Assembly (NCBI GenBank): GCA_902770835.1
Contig: CACXUM010000002.1
Location: 42,714-106,713, forward strand
Reading direction: 5' to 3'
DNA from: an uncultured Bacteroidia bacterium
GTDB lineage: Bacteria > Bacteroidota > Bacteroidia > Bacteroidales > F082
DNA length: 64,000 bases
Made by a program: the position numbers and the translations under genes
The notes under the pieces: model-generated
Told to the model about the DNA's origin: nothing
Database searches by the model: none
Seen by the model: the letters and a program-made list of their open reading frames with translations, nothing else
In this document: positions 42,980 through 51,586 of the stretch, piece after piece
Layout: each line of letters starts with the position of its first letter
How positions within the stretch are numbered: the stretch's first letter is position 1

Positions 42980-43728
42980 TCAAAACTTCAACCTCAGAGA
43001 AACTTCCGAAATGATATCGTGTTTCTTGTATTTGTCTGAAGGCACTCGGCTGCGATACTCGTAGGTGAATCCAAGGTCGAGAAACAGTTTTTTGAGAGTT
43101 GAGTCTGGAGTGTCGTCGAGCTGTTGATGATGAAATCGTCGAAATCGAGAACGGAAGGCTGATAATAAGTGAGGTTCAATAACGTCAGGTTCTCAGTAAG
43201 CCTTTGCTTGATTTTGGGGCGGAGTGAAATGCGGAAGTTGTTGTTTGGCAGGATGGTGGCATCGGTGAAGTCGGTCCAATCGTAAACAAAGGCAGCACTT
43301 ATGGAATAGTCACAAAATGAGGGCTTTACGTAAATTCTGTACTTCAAACCGATAAGTCCACTCATCTTGATGTCGTATCCCTTATACTTGTTTGTCAGCA
43401 TCTCCAATGCCAAAAACGGGGAGAACCTGTCGTGTTGTCTGTAATCGAATTTTATTCCCCCGTTGACCTCAAAGTTCGTTTCTTTCCATTGTTGCCCGAT
43501 GTCGTCCCTGTCGATGAGCGAACTGTAGAGAATCTTGTAATGGAAGTCGAGTGCAATAAGGCTGTCGTTTCGGTTGATGGAAGCGTTGTTGTTGAGGTTG
43601 AAGGAGTTGACGTTACCCGAATGAAGCGCGGTTCCAAGGCCAAAGTCGAAGCTCCATTTGTTTTGCCCGAACAATTGTGTGGCGGTGAAAAACAGCAAAA
43701 TGAATAAGAAAGGGCGATGTGTTTTCAT
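42980..43728 (-). CDS. DUF481-like outer membrane protein with a frameshift near the C terminus
   Basis: About 249 residues if the frame is repaired. Signal peptide is a standard Sec type cleaved after LFGQ, followed by alternating beta segments (NKWSFDFGLGTALHSGNV, FSPFLALEMLTNKYKGYD), as in DUF481 (salt-induced outer membrane protein) barrels. In the uninterrupted frame the last 30 residues (stop at 42994) do not look like a beta strand. Adding one A to the six-A run (43088-43093 on the other strand) gives LFLDLGFTYEYRSRV and then SEVSLRLKF*, an outer-membrane C terminus ending in Phe with stop at 42980. The frame needs a base the sequence lacks, so real mutation and assembly error are both possible. 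Confidence 0.7.
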
Positions 43729-43741
43729 TACTTGTGAAGAA

Positions 43742-44815
43742 TTAAAAACCGACAAAATAGCAGATGAAACCGATGACAGAAGCAACTAAGGCATTGACAA
43801 TCTTTGCCTTGGCAAAACTCCGCTTGCTTTCGGCCAGCAAAGGCAAGGAAGCGTGGCCGTCTTGGGAAATGCTGTTAGCCAACAATACCGAAAACGGCAC
43901 CGTGCCCGTGGCAAACAAAGTGACAAACAGCAAATGCGGTCCCGACTCGGGAATGATGCCGATGAGGACGGCCAAAAGTATCATCCAAGGGATGTTGTTG
44001 CTGATAAGTGCTTCAATGTCAAAGTAGTGAAGCCCGACTTGGATGATGAGCAATGCGCCGAAAGTCCAAAGGAAGATGCTCAAGAAATGCTTGCGGATGA
44101 TGTGCTCCCAAAGATGCTCCTTGATGACATGCTCGCCTGCCGTGGCGATGAACCACACCACAATCAGGCTCACGACGGCAAAAATCATGTTCATCCACGA
44201 TTCGTTGAAGATATTGAGTTGAGTATAAGCGACTTCCTCGTGTTCATGTTCCAACATTCCAAAAGCCAAAGCGATGATGAATAAGATAACGCCCAAAAGC
44301 AAGGCGATTCTTTCCGCGCTGGCGTGTTTCATGTTGCGGAACGAGGATTTCTCAACGGTTTCGCTTTCTTCTTCGTGGATTTGGTAGCCTTCTTCGCAGC
44401 CTTCGGGATGGTGGTGGATGTGGGGCTTCGTGAACCTGTCCACCAAAACTCCGGCAAGGACGGCCGCCACAAACAAGGTTGCCATCAGCAGCAGTGCTTG
44501 CTTGGGAATCATGGCGAGCATGATGAAAGCCTCATCGCCCGAAGTGGCTATCATCATGGCGATTAATGCACCGAAACTCAACAATTTGTGCGAAAACATC
44601 GACACGGCGGCGAAACCGCCCATGCAGCCAGGGACAAGACCCAAACCCGCACCCAAAACGACCTGACCGAAACGGTTCTGCCGCAGCCGCGTGAACCATT
44701 TCCCGTGCGAATGGATGTTGACATACTCAATCATCAGCATCATAATCATCACCAAACCGGTGATTAAGACGCTGTTTCTCAGCACATCCAAAAACAAATG
44801 CGAAAATTCGTGCAT
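43742..44815 (-). CDS. Putative heavy-metal or manganese transporter (ArsP_2-like)
   Basis: A 357-residue membrane protein with about ten helices. It has VPGCMGGFAAVSMF and MIATSGDEAFIMLAMIP, repeated in the second half as IIPESGPHLLFVTLF and ISQDGHASLPLL, which suggests an internal duplication. A His-rich cytoplasmic loop, IHHHPEGCEEG, sits in the middle, typical of metal handling. The family is annotated as putative 10TM heavy-metal exporter or manganese transporter. The start at 44815 is preferred, because an earlier start would overlap the promoter box. It precedes the DUF481-like gene by 13 bases. Confidence 0.78.
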   Translation of the reverse strand: MHEFSHLFLDVLRNSVLITGLVMIMMLMIEYVNIHSHGKWFTRLRQNRFGQVVLGAGLGLVPGCMGGFAAVSMFSHKLLSFGALIAMMIATSGDEAFIMLAMIPKQALLLMATLFVAAVLAGVLVDRFTKPHIHHHPEGCEEGYQIHEEESETVEKSSFRNMKHASAERIALLLGVILFIIALAFGMLEHEHEEVAYTQLNIFNESWMNMIFAVVSLIVVWFIATAGEHVIKEHLWEHIIRKHFLSIFLWTFGALLIIQVGLHYFDIEALISNNIPWMILLAVLIGIIPESGPHLLFVTLFATGTVPFSVLLANSISQDGHASLPLLAESKRSFAKAKIVNALVASVIGFICYFVGF

Positions 44816-44832
44816 GGTTTGAAAAATGAGCG

Positions 44833-44841
44833 GCAAAGATA
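44833..44841 (-). promoter_or_regulatory. -7 box for the metal transporter
   Basis: TATCTTTGC... in minus orientation, 8 bases from the opposing plus-strand box at 44850; the two promoters necessarily overlap. Confidence 0.65.
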
Positions 44842-44849
44842 AAAAATCT

Positions 44850-44857
44850 TATCTTTG
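44850..44857 (+). promoter_or_regulatory. -7 box for rimM
   Basis: TATCTTTG followed by C, 17 bases before the rimM ATG at 44875. The opposing box at 44833-44841 makes a near-palindromic arrangement. Confidence 0.65.
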
Positions 44858-44874
44858 CGGCAAAATCTGACGCA

Positions 44875-45399
44875 ATGAAAAAAGAAGACTGTTTTTACTT
44901 GGGTCGAGTGGCCAAGACCCACGGCCTGAAAGGGGAGGTGACCATCAAATTAGAAGCTGATGATCCTTCGGCTTACCTTGAAATGAAGCATTTCTTCCTC
45001 GAAATCAACAAGGTCCTGACACCGTTTTTTGTGGAGAAAATCACGCCCAATGGCGATAAGTTCTTTGTGGCCGTTCAAGATGTGAAGACCATCGAGCAGG
45101 CGCAAAACTTGGTCGGGAAACCGGTGTATTTGCCTTTGGAAATGTTGCCCAAACTGAGCGGCAAACAGTTCTATTTCCATGAAATTGTGGGCTTTACGGT
45201 GGTTGATAACGAAAAAGGCGAACTTGGTCTCATCAGTGAAGTTTTGGAATATCCCACGCAGGCCATTTTGCAGGTGATGAAAGGCAAAAAGGAAATCTTG
45301 ATTCCGATTCTCGACCAAGTCATCCAAAAGGTGGACAGGGCGAAGAAAACGCTTTACATAACTGCACCTGAAGGACTGATAGACATGTACTTGCAATGA
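44875..45399 (+). CDS. rimM: Ribosome maturation factor RimM
   Basis: A 174-residue protein that binds S19 during assembly of the 30S head. It has the N-terminal RimM barrel (LGRVAKTHGLKGEVTI) and a C-terminal PRC barrel, beginning FYFHEIVGFTVV and containing ILIPILDQVI. Length and motifs are normal. It overlaps the trmN6-type gene by 4 bases, giving a two-gene RNA-processing operon. Confidence 0.95.
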   Translation: MKKEDCFYLGRVAKTHGLKGEVTIKLEADDPSAYLEMKHFFLEINKVLTPFFVEKITPNGDKFFVAVQDVKTIEQAQNLVGKPVYLPLEMLPKLSGKQFYFHEIVGFTVVDNEKGELGLISEVLEYPTQAILQVMKGKKEILIPILDQVIQKVDRAKKTLYITAPEGLIDMYLQ

Positions 45400-46109
45400 C
45401 CGACGCACGCCCTTTCCACTTCAAGCATTTCAGCCTCTACCATCACCGCTCGACGATGAAAGTGGGCACTGATGCCATTTTGCTCGGTCGCTGGACTGAG
45501 GTCAAACCGACGGATGTGGTTTTGGATATTGGCACAGGTTGCGGACTTTTGCCCTTGATGCTTTCGCAAAAAGGTGTGGCTCAAGTGGATGCGGTGGATA
45601 TTGACGCGGCTTCCATTGAGGAGGCAACGATTAATTTCGAGGCTTCGCAGTGGCGCGACCAATTGCAGGCTTATTGCATTGATATTGTTGATTTTCAGCC
45701 GAATAAAAAATACGACCTCGTCGTTTCCAACCCGCCGTTTTTCAACCGTTTTTCCAAGTGCTACTCGGTGCGGAAAAGTCGGGCGAGGCACAACGACGCG
45801 GGCTTGTCGTATGCCACGATTTGCCAAGTGGTTCGGCGAGTGCTAAAGCCTGATGGTCGTTTGTCGGTAGTGTTGCCTTTCGATATGTCGGTGGAGTTTT
45901 TGAAAACTACGGAAAACCATGGGATTTTCCTGCATAAAAGGATGACAATCATCCCAATCGAGGGAAAAGAACCCAATCGTGTCAATTTGGAATTGGGTTT
46001 TGCACAAAATGTTGGGATTCAGGAAGAAACGTTTGTCATTCGCGATGCAAACAACCAATTCACCCCGCAATATCGCGAGTTTTTGAAGGATTATTATTTG
46101 GGGTTGTAA
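45396..46109 (+). CDS. trmN6: tRNA1(Val) (adenine(37)-N6)-methyltransferase
   Basis: A 237-residue SAM-dependent N6-adenine methyltransferase. The start shows FHFKHFSLYHHRSTMKVGTD, motif I is VLDIGTGCGLLPLML, and the NPPF catalytic motif is VVSNPPFFNRF. This matches TrmN6 (YfiC), which methylates A37 of tRNA-Val. It overlaps rimM by 4 bases. A different RNA target cannot be excluded from the sequence alone. Confidence 0.9.
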   Translation: MTDARPFHFKHFSLYHHRSTMKVGTDAILLGRWTEVKPTDVVLDIGTGCGLLPLMLSQKGVAQVDAVDIDAASIEEATINFEASQWRDQLQAYCIDIVDFQPNKKYDLVVSNPPFFNRFSKCYSVRKSRARHNDAGLSYATICQVVRRVLKPDGRLSVVLPFDMSVEFLKTTENHGIFLHKRMTIIPIEGKEPNRVNLELGFAQNVGIQEETFVIRDANNQFTPQYREFLKDYYLGL

Positions 46110-46110
46110 A

Positions 46111-46174
46111 TCTGTCGCCCTTCGGCAGGGGTTTACACCGCCTGCCTACATTCTGTCGCCCCTTCGGGGCTGGG
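46111..46174. repeat. Two CTGTCGCCC(C)TTCGG repeats
   Basis: 46111-46131 and 46151-46174 share CTGTCGCCC(C)TTCGG and each can fold as a small stem (GCCCCTTCGGGGC in the second). They sit between convergent genes and may act as weak terminators. Confidence 0.5.
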
Positions 46175-46175
46175 C

Positions 46176-47036
46176 TTATTGCTTCTTTGTGGCGTTTTTG
46201 TTGGAGGCGCTTCTCCGCTCGTTGAAGATATATACTACCCTCAGTGTCAATACATTGTTATATTGATGTTGGAGTGGTTGCACCCGTAGGTCATCGGTTT
46301 TCAAATGGGTTTCTGCCACATCTTTGTAGAAAAGTCGTGTTCGAATGGGCAGCAGTGAATATTGGTAGCGCAGTTCGGCGTGGATGCCCTCCCAAAGGCG
46401 CACACGTAGGTCGGCGCAGATGCAGAAATCACGACCACGGTAGTTCTCCGAATTTTTGACCACTCTCGGCACCAATACCTCAAGGTCTTCGGTTTGCGAA
46501 TATCCTGCTTCAGAAATCAAATCGGTCAGTTCATCAATATTTTTTGCTTGACTAATGTCGGGGAAAGACTCATTGTCCTCGCGCCAATGCAATTGCCCAT
46601 CGCCGAGGCCAATGGCGGTAGAGTTGCCGTTTATCAATTCCTTCAATCCGACCACACGCCCGTATGAAACACCAAGGCCAATACTGTAGCGATTTTTGTC
46701 CGTAAAATACACCATTACAGGGACTTCCGCATAATTCAGACGCAGGTCGTAGCGGCCTGTATAAAGGCCAAGATGCTGGTTGATGGAATCGCCCTTGTAG
46801 GCCCCTTTTTGGTTGAACAGCACTTCAAGTCCAACGTCCATCCAATTAGTGATAGGTATCAAGGCACCCGCACCAGCGTGAACGCCAAATTTACGATAAT
46901 GGTAACATTCGTCGCCATCCACCTGACTAATATTGCCACCAACAAACACCTCACCTTTAATGATTTGCGCATGGAGTAGGGCAGGGGCGGCCATCGTGAA
47001 GGCCAACAAAAGGGTAATGATTCCGAATCTCTTCAT
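46176..47036 (-). CDS. Outer membrane beta-barrel protein (PorT/OMP_b-brl type)
   Basis: A 286-residue protein with a signal peptide (MKRFGIITLLLAFTMAAPAL, cleaved near HAQ). The mature part has alternating aromatic/hydrophobic strands (GEVFVGGNISQVDGDECYH, FGVHAGAGALIPITNW, YSIGLGVSYGRVVGLKELI) typical of PorT-like eight-strand porin family proteins in Bacteroidota. The function is not defined. The C terminus (VYIFNERRSASNKNATKKQ) extends beyond the last strand and is basic. Convergent with trmN6. Confidence 0.8.
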   Translation of the reverse strand: MKRFGIITLLLAFTMAAPALLHAQIIKGEVFVGGNISQVDGDECYHYRKFGVHAGAGALIPITNWMDVGLEVLFNQKGAYKGDSINQHLGLYTGRYDLRLNYAEVPVMVYFTDKNRYSIGLGVSYGRVVGLKELINGNSTAIGLGDGQLHWREDNESFPDISQAKNIDELTDLISEAGYSQTEDLEVLVPRVVKNSENYRGRDFCICADLRVRLWEGIHAELRYQYSLLPIRTRLFYKDVAETHLKTDDLRVQPLQHQYNNVLTLRVVYIFNERRSASNKNATKKQ

Positions 47037-47093
47037 TTTGAACTCAATTTGAATGATTAACTGACTTTTGGTGGTTTTATTGCGAAACGCGAT

Positions 47094-47102
47094 GCAAAAT
47101 TA
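47094..47102 (-). promoter_or_regulatory. -7 box for the beta-barrel gene at 47036
   Basis: TAATTTTGC on the minus strand. It overlaps the tex stop codon, so transcription of tex reads into this gene's promoter. Confidence 0.5.
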
Positions 47103-49235
47103 CAATTTCATCGACAAACTGATGCGATTTCGATTCACATCGACCTCCAAAACCTTAACGCGCACCTTTTGGTTCAAATGCACCACTTCATTCGGGTCTT
47201 TGATGTAATGGTCGGCCATTTGGCTGATGTGGACGAGGCCGTCCTGATGCACGCCAATATCAACAAACGCGCCGAAAGCAGTGATGTTGGTGACGATGCC
47301 GTTCAAGGTCATTCCGGCACGCAAGTCCTTGACCTCGCGGATGTTCTTGTCGAACTCGAAGGCTTCAAAAGTCTTTCTTGGGTCGCGACCGGGCTTGTCC
47401 AATTCGGTCAAAATGTCGTTGATGGTCTCCAAGCCGAAGTCTGTTTCCACGAAGTTTTCCGGCTTGATTTTCGCGATGAGTTCCTTGTTGCCGATAAGGT
47501 CTTTCACCTTCACGTTCAGCGATTTGGCCATCTTTTCCACGATGTGATAACTTTCGGGATGGACGGCACTTTGGTCAAGTGGATTTTCACCGTTATGGAT
47601 ACGCAGAAAGCCGGCGCATTGCTCGAAGGCTTTGTCGCCGAGGCGCGGCACTTCCTTGAGTTGCTTGCGGCTCTTGAAACCGCCTTGTTCCTCGCGGTAT
47701 TGGATGATGTTGGAGGCCAAACTTGGGCCGACGCCGCTGACGTATGACAGCAGTTGCTGGCTGGCCGTGTTCAGTTCCACGCCTACGGCGTTCACGCAAC
47801 TTTCCACGGTTTGGTCGAGGCTCTCGCCGAGTTTCTTTTGATCCACGTCGTGCTGGTATTGTCCCACGCCGATGCTTTTCGGGTCGATTTTTACCAATTC
47901 GGCCAAGGGGTCCATCAGCCTTCGCCCGATGCTGACCGCGCCGCGCACGGTGATGTCGTAGTCGGGGAACTCGTCGCGGGCGATTTTCGAGGCGGAATAC
48001 ACCGATGCGCCGCTTTCGCTCACCATCACCGCCATCAGGTCGCGGTCGAACTTGATGGAGCGGATGAAGTCCTCAGTCTCGCGTCCCGCTGTGCCGTTTC
48101 CGATGGCAATCACCTTGATTCTATAGGCATCCACTAATGCCTTGATTTTGCGCATCGCGCCTACCGTGTCCGACTTGGGCGGATGGGGATAGATGGTTTC
48201 GTTGTGCAACAATGCGCCCGTTTCGCTCAAAACAACCACCTTGCAGCCCGTGCGGAAACCCGGGTCGATGGCGAGGACGCGCTTTTGGCCCATAGGGGCA
48301 GCGAGGAGCAGTTGTTTGAGGTTTTCGGCAAAAACGCGGATGGCGGTCTCGTCGGCCTTTTCCTTATAATAATTGCGGATTTCGGTTTCGATGCTTGGCT
48401 CCAAAAGGCGTTTCCACGAGTCGGCGATGGCCTCGCGCACGAGTTCGGACGATTCGTTGTCGTTCTTCAGGAAAATGCTTTCCAACGAGTTCAACACAAA
48501 ATCATCATCCACCTTGATTTTCAGCTTCACCATACCCTCATCCTCGGCGCGGAACAAGGCCAAAAGCCTATGCGATGGTGCCTGCGAAATCGGCTCGCGA
48601 AAGTCGAAATACTGCTGGTAGGTCTTGCCTTCCTCTTCCTTGCCCTTGACCACGGCGGAACTGATGTCGCCCTGCAAATGGAAAATCTTGCGGATGCGGT
48701 TGCGCCCGTTGATGTTCTCCGAAACCCACTCGGCCATGATGTCTTTCGCCCCTTGCAGGGCTTCTTCCACATCGTTCACGCCCTTGCCCGCATTGACATA
48801 ACGCGCTGCGAGGCGGTCCACCAAATCCACGTTCTGCGCCATGATTTGCGCGGCCAGCGGCTCCAAACCCTTTTCGCGGGCGATGGCGGCGCGGGTGCGG
48901 CGTTTGGGCTTGTAGGGGAGATACAAATCCTCAACTTCCTGCAAAGTCTTGGCGTTCAGTATCTTCTGCTCCAATTCGGGCGTGAGTTTCTCCTGCTCGC
49001 GGATGGAGGCGATGACGCTTTCCTTGCGTTTTTGGAGTTCAACGAGTTGCTCGAGGCGTTTCTGCACGGCGGCCACGTTTTCCTCGTTCATTGTGCCTGT
49101 CATTTCCTTGCGGTAGCGGGCGATGAAAGGGATGGTGGCGCCTTCGTCGAAGAGGCGAATGACGTTGGCCACATGGTGCGCGGCCAAGTTGAGTTCCTGC
49201 GCGATTTGCGCGGCGAAGTCTATGGTATTTTGCAT
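47100..49235 (-). CDS. tex: Tex family S1 RNA-binding protein
   Basis: A 711-residue transcription accessory protein. The start at 49235 gives MQNTIDFAAQIAQELNL, avoiding the promoter at 49254. Typical features are the helical N-terminal region, FIARYRKEMTG, the YqgF-like RNase H fold (LAIDPGFRTGCKVVVL), two helix-hairpin-helix segments (SYVSGVGPSLASNIIQYR) and a C-terminal S1 domain (GIVTNITAFGAFVDIGVHQD). Tex binds nucleic acids and affects transcription and stress response; its mechanism is not settled. Confidence 0.95.
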   Translation of the reverse strand: MQNTIDFAAQIAQELNLAAHHVANVIRLFDEGATIPFIARYRKEMTGTMNEENVAAVQKRLEQLVELQKRKESVIASIREQEKLTPELEQKILNAKTLQEVEDLYLPYKPKRRTRAAIAREKGLEPLAAQIMAQNVDLVDRLAARYVNAGKGVNDVEEALQGAKDIMAEWVSENINGRNRIRKIFHLQGDISSAVVKGKEEEGKTYQQYFDFREPISQAPSHRLLALFRAEDEGMVKLKIKVDDDFVLNSLESIFLKNDNESSELVREAIADSWKRLLEPSIETEIRNYYKEKADETAIRVFAENLKQLLLAAPMGQKRVLAIDPGFRTGCKVVVLSETGALLHNETIYPHPPKSDTVGAMRKIKALVDAYRIKVIAIGNGTAGRETEDFIRSIKFDRDLMAVMVSESGASVYSASKIARDEFPDYDITVRGAVSIGRRLMDPLAELVKIDPKSIGVGQYQHDVDQKKLGESLDQTVESCVNAVGVELNTASQQLLSYVSGVGPSLASNIIQYREEQGGFKSRKQLKEVPRLGDKAFEQCAGFLRIHNGENPLDQSAVHPESYHIVEKMAKSLNVKVKDLIGNKELIAKIKPENFVETDFGLETINDILTELDKPGRDPRKTFEAFEFDKNIREVKDLRAGMTLNGIVTNITAFGAFVDIGVHQDGLVHISQMADHYIKDPNEVVHLNQKVRVKVLEVDVNRNRISLSMKL

Positions 49236-49253
49236 ATTTTCAAGTTTTGAAGC

Positions 49254-49262
49254 GCAAAAATA
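49254..49262 (-). promoter_or_regulatory. -7 box for tex
   Basis: TATTTTTGC on the minus strand, 18 bases upstream of the ATG at 49235. Confidence 0.6.
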
Positions 49263-49300
49263 CGGTTTTCTTTGCAAAATAAGGCGTGTTTTTGCATTTC

Positions 49301-49444
49301 CATATTTGAATATTGTTTTTATGATGATTATCAATATTCAAATATTGAACTTATGCAGATATATCAATAATTCAATAGTGATTTTTCTTTAATATTCAAT
49401 ATTTAGATATTTTTTTATTTAAAAATATCCATATTCAAATATTG
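49301..49444. repeat. AT-rich array of CATATTCAAATATTG-type sites
   Basis: Three copies: CATATTTGAATATTG at 49301-49315 (inverted), CAATATTCAAATATTG at 49332-49347 and CATATTCAAATATTG at 49430-49444, each nearly palindromic, plus a partial AATATTCAATATT at 49391. The last copy ends 5 bases before the -7 box of the ATPase gene. Confidence 0.65.
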
Positions 49445-49449
49445 TTTTG

Positions 49450-49457
49450 TATCTTTG
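49450..49457 (+). promoter_or_regulatory. -7 box for the ATPase at 49483
   Basis: TATCTTTG followed by C, directly after the third AT-rich site. Confidence 0.65.
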
Positions 49458-49482
49458 CACCATCAAAATAAACGAGATAACT

Positions 49483-50685
49483 ATGAATGAAAGCCCGGAC
49501 ATACTCTACAGAAACTCAAAGCGAAGTGTGCAGCAGGTAAGTATGAAATTCCAAAGGGAACTGCTGCACAGCATCAACTGGAACGCCCGCATCATCGGTA
49601 TCAAGGGACCGAAAGGCGTGGGGAAATCGACGCTGCTGAAACAACGCATCAAGGAGGCCTTTACCGACGAAAGCAAGGTGCTGTATGTGTCGTTGGACAA
49701 TATGTGGTTTGCCAACAACACCCTCGCCGATTTGGTGGAATACCATTACACGCACGGAGGCACCCACCTTTTCCTTGACGAGGTACACAAATACGAGCAT
49801 TGGCAGACCTACATCAAGAACATTTACGACGACTATCCGACGATGAATGTGGTGTTTACGGGCAGTTCGATGCTGAAATTGACCAAAGGCGAAGGCGACC
49901 TGTCGCGCCGCGTGGCTATGCACACGATGAACGGACTTTCGTTCCGCGAATACCTGATGTTTGAGGACATTCTGCATCACGAAAAACTGTCATTGGACGA
50001 CATTTTGACCCGCCATGTGCAGATTGCCTCGGAAATAGCCGTGAATGTGCGCATTTTGCCGCATTTTGAGCGTTATTGTCGTCACGGCTATTATCCGTTT
50101 TACAAAGAGGACTTGGAGGGCTTCCACGCCAAACTGATGGAAGTGGCGCAGCAGACCATCGAATTGGATATGCCGGCAGTGGACAAAGTGGAATACATAA
50201 CGATTCAAAAGTTGAAGAAGTTGCTGGGTATCATTGCCTTGCAAGTACCGTTTGTGCCGAAGATGGAAGAACTTTACCGCCAACTTGAAACCAGTCGCGA
50301 ACAGGGTTTGAAGTTGCTGGACTTGTTGGAAAGAGGTGCTTTGTTGGGGCAGTTGAAGACCCGCGTCAAGGCCTTCAAGCAGATGTCGTCGCCGGAAAAG
50401 TTGTTCTTGGACAACACCAACCTGATGTACGCTTTCAATCCCAATCCGGCCATCGGGACGGTGAGGGAGACTTATTTCTACAACCAGACCTGTCACAATC
50501 ACGAACTCAACGCGCCGAAGCAAGGCGATTTCCTCGTCGACGGGAAATACACCTTCGAAGTGGGCGGTGTCGACAAGCGTTTCGAGCAAATCAAAGACCT
50601 GCCGGACAGTTTTTTGGCCATCGACGGCGTTGAGTTTGGCCGAGGCAACAAGATTCCGCTTTGGCTGTTCGGGTTTTTGTATTGA
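49483..50685 (+). CDS. AAA ATPase with C-terminal DUF4143-like domain, copy 1
   Basis: A 400-residue protein. Walker A is GIKGPKGVGKSTLLK and Walker B lies in THLFLDEVHKYEHW; the arginine-sensor region follows in VVFTGSSMLKL. The C-terminal half includes the DUF4143-type segment ERGALLGQLK and the nuclease-like FLVDGKYTFEVGGVDKRFEQ. Proteins of this kind are common in Bacteroidota, in several unrelated copies per genome, and no activity has been fixed. The start at 49483 follows the promoter. A second, only distantly similar member is at 53641. The site array in front suggests regulation. Confidence 0.8.
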   Translation: MNESPDILYRNSKRSVQQVSMKFQRELLHSINWNARIIGIKGPKGVGKSTLLKQRIKEAFTDESKVLYVSLDNMWFANNTLADLVEYHYTHGGTHLFLDEVHKYEHWQTYIKNIYDDYPTMNVVFTGSSMLKLTKGEGDLSRRVAMHTMNGLSFREYLMFEDILHHEKLSLDDILTRHVQIASEIAVNVRILPHFERYCRHGYYPFYKEDLEGFHAKLMEVAQQTIELDMPAVDKVEYITIQKLKKLLGIIALQVPFVPKMEELYRQLETSREQGLKLLDLLERGALLGQLKTRVKAFKQMSSPEKLFLDNTNLMYAFNPNPAIGTVRETYFYNQTCHNHELNAPKQGDFLVDGKYTFEVGGVDKRFEQIKDLPDSFLAIDGVEFGRGNKIPLWLFGFLY

Positions 50686-50694
50686 ATTTTTCGC

Positions 50695-50702
50695 TAACTT
50701 TG
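50695..50702 (+). promoter_or_regulatory. -7 box for the Bro-N gene
   Basis: TAACTTTG followed by C, 18 bases before the ATG at 50721. Confidence 0.55.
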
Positions 50703-50720
50703 CGGCAAAATCAAGGAATT

Positions 50721-51584
50721 ATGACCCAGCACAACAGAATACAGCTTTTCGAGGAAAAGAAAGTCCGCGCCCTTTGGGACGATGAGGCAGAAAAATGGTA
50801 TTTTTCAGTGATTGACGCTGTCGCAGTTTTGACAGACAGCCCTAATCCACAAACCTATTGGCGCGTGTTGAAAAAGCGTCTAAAGGATGAGGGAAATGAA
50901 ACCGTTACAAATTGTAACGCTTTGAAAATGCTCGCTCCTGATGGCAAGATGAGAATGACGGATGTCGCTGATACAGAGCAACTTCTTCGTCTTATCCAAT
51001 CCATCCCATCACCCAAGGCTGAGCCTTTCAAGCAATGGATGGCGCAGGTGGCGGCACAACGTCTTGACCAGATGCAAGACCCTGAACTGAGCATTGAGCA
51101 GGCTATGATGGACTACAAGCGTTTGGGCTATTCCGATGCTTGGATTAACCAGCGGCTGAAGTCGATTGAAATCCGAAAGGACTTGACGGATGAATGGAAG
51201 AAACGAGGTTTGCAGGAAGGAGTTCAATTCGCGACTTTGACGGACATCATTTATAGCACATGGTCAGGCATGACGGCCAAGGAATACAAGCAATTCAAAG
51301 GTTTGAAGAAAGAAAACCTGCGCGACAATATGACTAACCGCGAACTTGTGTTGAATATGCTGGCTGAACTCTCCACCAAGGATATTTCAGAAAGCCAAAA
51401 CCCCGAAACTTTTGGCGAGCACATGGATGTGGCACGTCAAGGCGGCGAGATTGCCCGCCACGCCCGCATGGAGTTGGAAACCAAAACGGGGAAGCCCGTG
51501 GTGACTTCGCTGAACGCGAAAGAGGCTATGAAACTGAAAGCAGCAGAAGAAGACGAACAAAAACAAATCAACGAAAAGAACTGA
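50721..51584 (+). CDS. Bro-N domain protein (DinD-like)
   Basis: A 287-residue protein. The first about 100 residues form a Bro-N domain (RIQLFEEKKVRALWDDEAEK, WYFSVIDAVAVLTDSPNPQT), a putative DNA-binding module. The C-terminal half contains EIARHARMELETKTGKPVV and LNAKEAMKLKAAEE, as in DinD-like proteins; E. coli DinD is SOS-induced and affects RecA filaments. An SOS-type operator was not identified. It ends 2 bases before the HAD gene and may share its transcript. A phage antirepressor origin is possible, but no phage genes are near. Confidence 0.75.
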   Translation: MTQHNRIQLFEEKKVRALWDDEAEKWYFSVIDAVAVLTDSPNPQTYWRVLKKRLKDEGNETVTNCNALKMLAPDGKMRMTDVADTEQLLRLIQSIPSPKAEPFKQWMAQVAAQRLDQMQDPELSIEQAMMDYKRLGYSDAWINQRLKSIEIRKDLTDEWKKRGLQEGVQFATLTDIIYSTWSGMTAKEYKQFKGLKKENLRDNMTNRELVLNMLAELSTKDISESQNPETFGEHMDVARQGGEIARHARMELETKTGKPVVTSLNAKEAMKLKAAEEDEQKQINEKN

Positions 51585-51586
51585 CT

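Noticed and set aside
48183-49250. 355-residue plus-strand frame opposite tex
   Set aside because: Shadow of the tex gene; no recognisable domain.
49321-49440. Possible replication origin in the AT-rich stretch
   Set aside because: No DnaA boxes and no dnaA nearby; the repeats fit a control region for the adjacent ATPase better.
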